Assembly (NCBI RefSeq): GCF_900537995.1 | Contig: NZ_LR027880.1 | Span: forward strand, 1,372,001 to 1,436,000 | Length of the DNA: 64,000 nucleotides | Direction of reading: 5' to 3' | Source: Roseburia intestinalis L1-82 | Lineage (GTDB): Bacteria; Bacillota; Clostridia; Lachnospirales; Lachnospiraceae | Shown here: positions 58,018-64,000 of the stretch, piece after piece | Layout of the letters: the number at the start of each line of letters is the position of its first letter | Position numbering within the stretch: the first letter of the stretch is position 1 | Position numbers and translations under genes: made by a program | Notes under the pieces: generated by a model | Database searches by the model: none | Told to the model about the DNA's origin: nothing | What the model saw: the letters and a program-made list of their open reading frames with translations, nothing else

Positions 58018-58158
58018 ATGGGCTTTTTTACAACATCAGTAACAGGACTTAAAACAGTAGTAACCGCAATCGGTGCAGGTGTCGGCGTATGGGGAGTTAT
58101 CAATCTTCTGGAAGGATATGGTAACGATAATCCCGGTGCAAATGCTCATGTGCGGTAA
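58018..58158 (+). CDS. Maff2-family small membrane protein, 3' end altered
   Basis: 46 residues. A hydrophobic helix with GLKTVVTAIGAGVGVWGVINL and the conserved LLEGYGNDNPGAN is the Maff2 protein found in conjugative modules next to the coupling protein. Family members I know run to about 70 residues. Here the sequence leaves the family after NPGA and stops at once, where the AT-rich cargo begins, so an insertion or deletion has cut it. AAAGGAG precedes the ATG. Confidence 0.75.
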   Translation: MGFFTTSVTGLKTVVTAIGAGVGVWGVINLLEGYGNDNPGANAHVR

Positions 58159-58346
58159 AGTAACACACAAGAATTTGATAGACAGCCTTCACTATTCAGA
58201 AAAATTAACCAAAAAAAAGCAAAATTGAATTTGATAATTGGTATAATAGCTAAAATATGGTACTATAAAACAAAAGGAGATGATGCCAATGGTTTGATGA
58301 AACACACAACAAAATATAACTTTTTAAGCAAAGGAGGAAGTCCATA

Positions 58347-58994
58347 ATGAGAAAAATCAAAACAATATTAGGGATAGTTTTTTCTTTAGCTATTGTAACA
58401 ACAATGAACACTACTGTTTTTGCAGCTAACGATTCAGGAATACCAGAACGTAGAGGAGTATATATACGAGAATGTGTAGGTTATGAGCCTAATTATACGA
58501 ATATTGATTATACTCATAAATTATTAGGTTCTGTTTCAGGCGATAATACTCAAGGCTCAAGTCCTATGCAAATTACATATCAATATGAACAAAGCGGAAC
58601 AACCACCGCATCTATTGCGGGTTATGCCAATGGCACAACAGAAGCAAATGTTGTTTTTGCAAAAATGCAGGCGGAAGTAGGAGTTGAAGTTACCGGTTCA
58701 CGTAGTTGGACAAAAGGAACATCAGCGGGTGTCTCATATAGTATTGCACCGGGGAAATTTGAAGTGTTAAATGTTTATATTCCTGCTGTTAGAACAGCTG
58801 GTCGTTTAAAATACAAGGTTTATATGGACGGCTATCCTGAAAATGTTTTTTATGAATATAAAACATTAACAGAATCTTATGCACCACAAAAAAATTCTGT
58901 CCATTATAAAGTAACAACTTCTAGCTACTCAGCCATAAAAGTTCCAAAGGGAATGACGGTATACACGCCAACAGGAGTATATAAAGCACAATGA
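58347..58994 (+). CDS. Secreted protein of unknown family, cargo gene 1
   Basis: 215 residues. A signal peptide (KIKTILGIVFSLAIVTTMN, cleavage likely after VFA) precedes a 190-residue domain rich in Thr, Ser, Tyr and Val, which looks all-beta. The stretch SRSWTKGTSAGVSYSIAPGK followed by VLNVYIPAV faintly recalls the alternating Ser/Thr strands of aerolysin/ETX-type pore-forming proteins, but this is not a firm match. I do not recognise the gene. AAAGGAGG precedes the ATG. It overlaps the next gene by 4 bases, so the two act together. AT content is far above the flanking mobilisation genes. Confidence 0.7.
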   Translation: MRKIKTILGIVFSLAIVTTMNTTVFAANDSGIPERRGVYIRECVGYEPNYTNIDYTHKLLGSVSGDNTQGSSPMQITYQYEQSGTTTASIAGYANGTTEANVVFAKMQAEVGVEVTGSRSWTKGTSAGVSYSIAPGKFEVLNVYIPAVRTAGRLKYKVYMDGYPENVFYEYKTLTESYAPQKNSVHYKVTTSSYSAIKVPKGMTVYTPTGVYKAQ

Positions 58995-59536
58995 AAAACA
59001 AATTGTTTATATTACTATTAGCTTTTGTACTTTTGTTGAGTGCTTGTTCTAATAATTCTCCACCTGATGACAACACAAAAGAAGTACTGCCAGAGCTTGA
59101 AAGTGCCGGTTCTATTGAAAGCCGGGGCGAGAAATTTATTGAAAATTTTCCACAAGACTATCCTTCATTTGAATTATTAGAATATGTTTTTGGTTCCGCT
59201 GAAAATGCCCCAATACAACTGGTTGCGATAGCCCGAAATAAAGAAACTGGTTCATCAGCTACATTATTTGTGCTTGATGAAAATGGGGTAGGTCAGGTAG
59301 TTCTTGCAAGTGGTTATTCAGCGACATATTGCAAAGAAGATGGATTACAACTTGATAAAAACGTAATTTCTATTTCTTTGAATTTGGAAATCTCTAGTAC
59401 AAATTCTGAAATTCACGACTTTAATATTACAGTAACACAGGAGGAAAATCAAGGTAAAGTCAATACAGTGTATTCTTCACAAGAAAACATCAGATCGAAA
59501 GTAGCAAATCCAGCCGAGCCAGTCAACGGCAAGTAA
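58991..59536 (+). CDS. Lipoprotein of unknown family, cargo gene 2
   Basis: 181 residues. The lipoprotein signal with lipobox LLSAC (residues about 15-19) anchors it at the outer face of the membrane; the rest is a soluble domain with several predicted strands (APIQLVAIARNK, SATLFVLDENG). I recognise no family. It starts inside the last codon of the secreted-protein gene. If that gene encodes a toxin or adhesin, this could be its self-protection or docking partner, which is only inference from coupling. Confidence 0.68.
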   Translation: MKNKLFILLLAFVLLLSACSNNSPPDDNTKEVLPELESAGSIESRGEKFIENFPQDYPSFELLEYVFGSAENAPIQLVAIARNKETGSSATLFVLDENGVGQVVLASGYSATYCKEDGLQLDKNVISISLNLEISSTNSEIHDFNITVTQEENQGKVNTVYSSQENIRSKVANPAEPVNGK

Positions 59537-60175
59537 ATGGGCTTCGCCCACCGTTGACAGCCCCGCCTGTCTTTGCAAATGTGTAGCCAAGAGGACGATA
59601 GCCCAAAGTGCTACCGCCCTCTTTTATTTTACAACTGAATAACCGCTGCCCCATAGCGGCACATGAAGCAGTAAGTCTGAAAAAGATTTGCTGCTTTTTT
59701 TGCGCCCATTTTTGGCAAATCGAGAAAGTATCGGTACTGATAAGTGAGCAGGGGGAAATTCCCGTTTTCTATCAAGCAGCGGGCAAAACACAGCTTCTGA
59801 AACGCCTTATTGTTGGGAAAGACCAAGCCGCCGGAAAAGTCTTTGCCAGAAAGAGAGGGAGAACGCCAGCCCGCAGCCTTTTATGAAAAAACTGGTTGCG
59901 ATTTCCCGAAAAAGTGGCAGTAGGAAGTGAGCGGCAGACCGGCAGTTTCTTAGAGCAAGATTCTACCGCAGTACCAAATTTCGCTTATCGCTCATTTTGT
60001 CCTTGCGGGAATCTTGTTGGGGAGTGCCTTCCCCAAACCCTGCTATGGCGGCTAAAGCCGCTTGAAAAATTCCCGCAAATTCTTTTCGGATTATTTCAAA
60101 AACAGTTCCGCTACACACCCCGTTTTTCTCCTATTAGTGAGAGGACACCACGCACAGAAAGGAGGTCAACCACCT
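59537..60175 (+). other. Long leader of the mobilisation genes, possible oriT region
   Basis: About 640 bases of rising GC with no gene I can support; short frames are broken by stops. There are several hairpins (for example GGGGAGTGCCTTCCCC near 60018 and CGGCTAAAGCCG near 60050). In elements of this type the transfer origin usually lies just upstream of mobC, so oriT is likely here, but I cannot identify a nick site. Confidence 0.4.
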
Positions 60176-60571
60176 ATGAAACGATATAACACGCCCCACC
60201 GCAGCAGGGTAGTCAAGACCCGGCTGACCGATGAAGAATACGCCGATTTTACCGCCCGGCTTGCCCCTTATGGTATGAGCCAGTCCGAATTTATCCGGCA
60301 AGCCATTACACGGGCAACCATACGCCCCATTGTTACCGTTTCCCCGGTCAATGATGAATTGCTTGCCGCTGTCGGGAAGCTGACCGCCGAATACGGCAGG
60401 ATCGGCGGCAACCTCAATCAGATTGCCCGGTATCTGAACGAATACGGTGTGCCGTACAACGCCCTGTCCTGCGAAGTCCGAGTCGCCATTTCCGACCTTG
60501 CAGCCTTGAAGTTTGAAGTCTTGCAGAAAGTAGGTGAAGCCGTTGGCAACATTCAAACATATCAGCTCTAA
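60176..60571 (+). CDS. MobC-type mobilisation (relaxosome) protein
   Basis: 131 residues. An N-terminal ribbon-helix-helix-like part (VVKTRLTDEEYADF, GMSQSEFIRQAI) and the MobC signature GRIGGNLNQIARYLNEYG (about 85). MobC proteins bind oriT and help the relaxase nick it. ATG 60176 follows GGAGGT; it overlaps the relaxase gene by 29 bases. Confidence 0.9.
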   Translation: MKRYNTPHRSRVVKTRLTDEEYADFTARLAPYGMSQSEFIRQAITRATIRPIVTVSPVNDELLAAVGKLTAEYGRIGGNLNQIARYLNEYGVPYNALSCEVRVAISDLAALKFEVLQKVGEAVGNIQTYQL

Positions 60572-62165
60572 AAATGCCGACTACGGGGCAGCCGAGCAGT
60601 ACCTTACCTTTGAGCATGACGAGTTTACCATGAAGCCTACCCTTGATGAAAACGGGCGGCTTGTCCCCCGTGAGGACTACCGCCTTGCCACGCTGAACTG
60701 CGGCGATGAAGATTTTGCCGTAGCCTGTATGCGCTCCAATCTCCGCTATGGCAAAAACCAAAAACGGGAAGATGTGAAGTCCCACCACTATATCATCAGC
60801 TTCGACCCACGGGACGGAACGGACAACGGCTTGACCGTTGATAAGGCACAATCGCTGGGCGAGGAATTTTGCAAAGAGCATTTCCCCGGACACCAAGCCA
60901 TTGTCTGCACCCACCCGGACGGACACAATCACTCTGGCAACATTCATGTGCATATCGTCATAAACAGCTTGCGGATTGAAGCTGTCCCGCTTCTGCCCTA
61001 CATGGACAGACCAGCGGACACGAAATGCGGCATGAAGCACCGCTGCACAGACGCAGCTATGGAATATTTCAAGTCCGAAGTCATGGAGATGTGCCACCGG
61101 GAAAATCTGTATCAGATTGACCTCTTGCATGGCAGTAAGAACCGAGTGACCGAGCGTGAATACTGGGCGCAGAAGAAAGGGCAGCTTGCCCTTGATAAAG
61201 CCAATGCCCCGATGATAGCGGACGGTATCACGCCCCGGCAAACCAAGTTTGAAACCGACAAGGCGAAGCTGCGGCAGACCATACGCAACACCCTTGACCG
61301 GGCAAGCACCTTTGACGAATTTTCAGCTTTGCTTTTGCAGTCGGGAATCTCCGTCAAGGAGAGCCGGGGGCGGCTGTCCTATCTCACGCCGGACAGAACC
61401 AAGCCCATTACCGCCCGGAAGCTGGGGGATGATTTTGACCGTACCGCCGTCCTTGCCCTTTTGGAGCAGAACGCCCACAGAGCCGCCGAACAGACCACAC
61501 CCATACCCGAATACCCCGGTAGCATGACGGGGCATTTGCAGAGGGAAAAATCCGCCAAAATCGCCCCGAAACAGGACGGTTTACAGCGCATGGTTGACCG
61601 GGAAACGAAACGAGCCGAGGGCAAGGGCGTAGGCTATGACCGCTGGGCTTCCCTGCACAATCTCAAACAGATGGCGGCTACCCACAACTTTCTCATGGAG
61701 AACGGATTGCTTGACCTTGACAAGCTGGACGCAGCCGTGGAGAGCAGCCGGAAAGCCCTTTCCGAAGCAAGGGAAAGTCTGCGGGGCATTGAGCAGACCA
61801 TAGCCGACAAGAAAAATCTGCGAAAGGTTGTCAGCGATTACCGCCGAACCCGCCCGACTATTGAGGAACACAAGAAGCTGAAAGGCAAAAAGACAGAAAC
61901 CTACTACCGGGCAAATGAAGCAGATTTCATCATCTATGAAGCCACCCTGCGCCAGCTAAAGGTGCTTGCACCGGGAAAGAAGCTGCCTGCCATTTCCAAG
62001 CTGAATACGGAGATTGAAGCCCTCATTTCCGAGAAAAACGCAGCTTACAACACCTACCGCACCGCCAAAGCCGAGCATGAGCAGCTTGCCACCGCCAAGC
62101 GGAACACCGAGCAGATACTACACGGCACACCGAGCCGTCAGAAAAAGCACGAACAGGAGCGTTAA
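60543..62165 (+). CDS. Relaxase, MobA/VirD2 type
   Basis: 540 residues. Starts the transfer of the element by nicking oriT. The family N-terminus MATFKHISSKNADYGAAEQY and the histidine triad motif HPDGHNHSGNIHVHIVINS (about 125-143) are clear. A long charged helical C-terminal region follows. TTG 60543 (AATT-less but with AGTAGGTG upstream) gives the canonical start MATFK; GTG 60534 is an alternative. GC content (about 57 percent) is well above the chromosome, a mark of transfer. It appears intact. Confidence 0.92.
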   Translation: MATFKHISSKNADYGAAEQYLTFEHDEFTMKPTLDENGRLVPREDYRLATLNCGDEDFAVACMRSNLRYGKNQKREDVKSHHYIISFDPRDGTDNGLTVDKAQSLGEEFCKEHFPGHQAIVCTHPDGHNHSGNIHVHIVINSLRIEAVPLLPYMDRPADTKCGMKHRCTDAAMEYFKSEVMEMCHRENLYQIDLLHGSKNRVTEREYWAQKKGQLALDKANAPMIADGITPRQTKFETDKAKLRQTIRNTLDRASTFDEFSALLLQSGISVKESRGRLSYLTPDRTKPITARKLGDDFDRTAVLALLEQNAHRAAEQTTPIPEYPGSMTGHLQREKSAKIAPKQDGLQRMVDRETKRAEGKGVGYDRWASLHNLKQMAATHNFLMENGLLDLDKLDAAVESSRKALSEARESLRGIEQTIADKKNLRKVVSDYRRTRPTIEEHKKLKGKKTETYYRANEADFIIYEATLRQLKVLAPGKKLPAISKLNTEIEALISEKNAAYNTYRTAKAEHEQLATAKRNTEQILHGTPSRQKKHEQER

Positions 62166-62352
62166 AAACCGACCCGAAATGATACCGAAACCATACAAAA
62201 GGCTGGGGGTATAGCTTACCCTACCCGCAACACACCCACCCTTGCAAACGGGGCTTACAGGGCAGATTTTTCCCGAAAATGACACCGGGAACATACAGAT
62301 TTTGCCCCTGTCCCCTCATACCCGACCAAACCGAAGAAAGGAGCGTTTTTTC

Positions 62353-62559
62353 ATGCCGAGAATGAGCAAGAAGCGGCGGCTGGAATGGGCGTTCTTCCTC
62401 AATGAGCGAAACCGCATTACTTTCAATGCCCTTTGCCGGGGCTGTACCCATGACTGCAAGCAGAGTTTTAGGGCTATCGTGGTACTCTGCCCCCGGTATT
62501 ACTCAAAGAGATGGAAAGCCCGCCCCGCAGATAAGGAGAACCAAGATTATGTCAGATAA
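62353..62559 (+). CDS. Small conserved Cys-containing element protein
   Basis: 68 residues: MPRMSKKRRLEWAFFLNERN, then a CRGCTHDCKQSFRAIVVLCP core with four cysteines that may bind zinc, and a basic tail. I have seen this type only in clostridial integrative elements between relaxase and replication genes; its role is unknown. GAAAGGAG precedes the ATG and it overlaps the next gene by 11 bases. Confidence 0.72.
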   Translation: MPRMSKKRRLEWAFFLNERNRITFNALCRGCTHDCKQSFRAIVVLCPRYYSKRWKARPADKENQDYVR

Positions 62560-63295
62560 CCGCAAATATTATTACCTCAAACTGAAAGAAAGCTATTTTG
62601 ACGATGACGCTATCGTGCTGCTGGAAAGTATGCAGGACGGTATGCTGTATTCCAATATCCTCTTGAAGCTGTACTTAAAATCGCTGAAATACGGCGGCAC
62701 TTTGCAGCTTGACGAGAATATCCCCTACACCGCCCAAATGATAGCCACCATTACCCGCCAGCAGGTCGGCACAGTTGAACGGGCTTTGCAAATCTTTATG
62801 AAGCTGGGGCTTGTCGAACCGCTGGACAACGGGGCTTTGTATATGAGCAATATCGAGCTTTTCATCGGTCAGTCCTCTACCGAGGGGGAGCGCAAGCGCA
62901 GGGCAAGAATGAAGATTTCAGAGCAAAAACGGCTTAGTGGACAAGTGTCCGAAGCAAAAGCGGACATTTGTCCACCAGAGATAGAGATAAAGAAAGAGAT
63001 AGATATAGAGATAGAAAAAGAGAGAGAGTCAGAACCAGGACGAGCCGCTCCCGCTGCTTACGGCAGATACAAAAATGTGATTTTGACAGATACGGAGCTT
63101 TCCGAACTGCAAGCAGAACTGCCCGACAAGTGGGAGTATTACATTGACCGGCTATCCGGCTATATCGCTTCCACTGGGAGGAAATACAAGAACCATGCAG
63201 CCACTATCCGCAGATGGGTGGCTGACGATACCGCTAAAGCTGCCCCGAAAAGGGGCATACCCGATTACAGCTACAAGGAGGGAGAAAGTCTATGA
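62549..63295 (+). CDS. Phage replisome organiser/replication initiator-like protein
   Basis: 248 residues. The N-terminal domain (YYYLKLKESYFDDDAIVLLE through GTVERALQIFMKLGLVEPL, in short pieces) is the winged-helix of phage replisome organisers. The middle has a low-complexity run of Glu/Ile/Lys repeats (EIEIKKEIDIEIEKERE), encoded by near-repeats of GAGATA. The C-terminal part resembles the DnaD-like/helicase-loader partner. It probably starts replication of the excised element together with the DnaC-like gene, with which it overlaps (ATGA). ATG 62549 has ATAAGGAG upstream. Confidence 0.85.
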   Translation: MSDNRKYYYLKLKESYFDDDAIVLLESMQDGMLYSNILLKLYLKSLKYGGTLQLDENIPYTAQMIATITRQQVGTVERALQIFMKLGLVEPLDNGALYMSNIELFIGQSSTEGERKRRARMKISEQKRLSGQVSEAKADICPPEIEIKKEIDIEIEKERESEPGRAAPAAYGRYKNVILTDTELSELQAELPDKWEYYIDRLSGYIASTGRKYKNHAATIRRWVADDTAKAAPKRGIPDYSYKEGESL

Positions 63296-64000
63296 AACCA
63301 GCTTTTGAAGATATGAATTTACAGATACCAGCAGTCACCGCCGAGCCGGAGGACTACACAGGTGAGGACGGTCTGCTCTACTGCGGCAAGTGCCGGACAC
63401 CGAAAGAAGCCTATTTCCCGGCTGATAAGGCTACCCTGTTTGGGCGTGACCGACATCCGGCTGAATGTGACTGCCAGCGGGCGCAGCGCATGGAGCGTGA
63501 AGCCGCCGAACAGCAGCGAAAGCACCGGGACAAGGTGGAAGAACTGAAACGCCGGGGCTTTACCGACCCGGCTATGCGGGAATGGACTTTTGCCAATGAC
63601 AACGGCAGAAACCCGCAGATGAAAACCGCCCATTTCTATGTGGAACATTGGGAGGACATGAAAGCCGGGAACATCGGCTATCTGCTTTGGGGCAGCGTCG
63701 GCACAGGCAAAAGCTACCTTGCCGGATGTATCGCAAACGCCCTCATGGAGAAAGAAATCTCCGTCCGCATGACGAACTTTGCCCTTATTCTTAATGACCT
63801 TGCAGCCACTTTTGAGGGCAAGAACGAATATATTTCCAACCTCTGCCGCTATCCGCTGCTTATCCTTGATGATTTTGGAATGGAGCGTGGCACAGAGTAT
63901 GGCTTAGAGCAGGTCTACAATGTGATTGACAGCCGATACCGAAGCGGCAAGCCGCTGATCGTCACGACCAACCTCACGCTTACCGAGTTGCAGAACCCGC
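63292..64000 (+). CDS. DnaC-like ATP-binding helicase loader (partial)
   Basis: At least 236 residues; the 3' end lies beyond the window. A Cys-rich N-terminal part (YCGKCRTPKEAYF, HPAECDCQRAQ) probably binds zinc. The AAA+ domain has Walker A GSVGTGKSYLA and Walker B LLILDDFGMER, then SGKPLIVTTNL. It loads the DnaB helicase, here presumably for the element's own replication with the preceding initiator. It starts within the final codon of that gene. Confidence 0.92.
   Translation, partial: MKPAFEDMNLQIPAVTAEPEDYTGEDGLLYCGKCRTPKEAYFPADKATLFGRDRHPAECDCQRAQRMEREAAEQQRKHRDKVEELKRRGFTDPAMREWTFANDNGRNPQMKTAHFYVEHWEDMKAGNIGYLLWGSVGTGKSYLAGCIANALMEKEISVRMTNFALILNDLAATFEGKNEYISNLCRYPLLILDDFGMERGTEYGLEQVYNVIDSRYRSGKPLIVTTNLTLTELQNP

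Noticed and set aside
59608-59886. 92-codon frame in the mobilisation leader
   Set aside because: No ribosome site and codon use unlike the GC-rich neighbours; probably non-coding leader.
1-64000. CRISPR arrays, rRNA and tRNA genes
   Set aside because: I saw no regularly spaced repeats, no rRNA segments and no tRNA cloverleaf; an automated tRNA scan could still find one I missed.

Overview
The window looks like the chromosome of a gut Lachnospiraceae bacterium (Roseburia/Agathobacter-like Clostridia). The grounds are the strong AGGAGG ribosome sites, the gapA-pgk-tpiA-gpmI cluster, the single-chain clostridial-type PurL, the two-piece transketolase, and a mobile element carrying Maff2-, TnpW- and MobC/relaxase-type genes. 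This is recognition of protein families, not a database match.

Layout. 1-1.2 kb: the end of an L-fucose-isomerase-type gene. 1.6-12.1 kb: an AT-rich defence island. It holds a small XRE regulator, hsdR, hsdM and hsdS of a type I restriction-modification system, a tyrosine recombinase, a half-size hsdS cassette, an inverted silent hsdS, and an AbiF-like HEPN abortive-infection gene with a small RNA gene on each side. Exact inverted repeats of 94 bp and 58 bp join the expressed and silent hsdS, so the specificity subunit should be shuffled by inversion. 12.4-26.6 kb: core genes, namely a secreted NlpC/P60 hydrolase, an HPr-like protein, a nuclease-helicase, a LysR regulator, purL, a surface O-acetylation trio and a PHP-family phosphatase.

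26.6-27.9 kb has no convincing gene. It holds two related giant imperfect palindromes (314 and 331 bp) in opposite orientation, with compensating stem changes and repeated GGA-loop hairpins; I cannot name them. 27.9-33.8 kb: lower glycolysis (gapA, pgk, tpiA, gpmI) with a surface SGNH-like gene inside. 34.2-38.0 kb: purC-purF-purB. 38.2-40.0 kb: an iron-dependent alcohol dehydrogenase and a TetR-type regulator. 40.3-48.0 kb: L-arabinose use through the pentose phosphate pathway (FGGY kinase, araA, transaldolase, transketolase halves, araD, aldose 1-epimerase), with a shared operator-like motif before the kinase and the transaldolase.

48.1-64.0 kb: decayed and mobile DNA. First come a receiver-domain remnant and a frameshifted AAA-ATPase/DUF1703 gene. 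Then follows a mosaic of conjugative-element pieces: an IS66 transposase remnant, a methylase-helicase cut at both ends, an IS3-family element, and primase and VirD4 fragments. An AT-rich two-gene cargo (a secreted protein and a lipoprotein) sits beside a truncated Maff2 gene. Last is an intact-looking GC-rich mobilisation and replication module (mobC, relaxase, small conserved protein, replication initiator, DnaC-like ATPase) that runs off the right edge.

The best candidates for an undescribed system are the recombinase-driven hsdS shuffling locus coupled to an AbiF toxin with two RNA genes, and the paired giant palindromes upstream of gapA.
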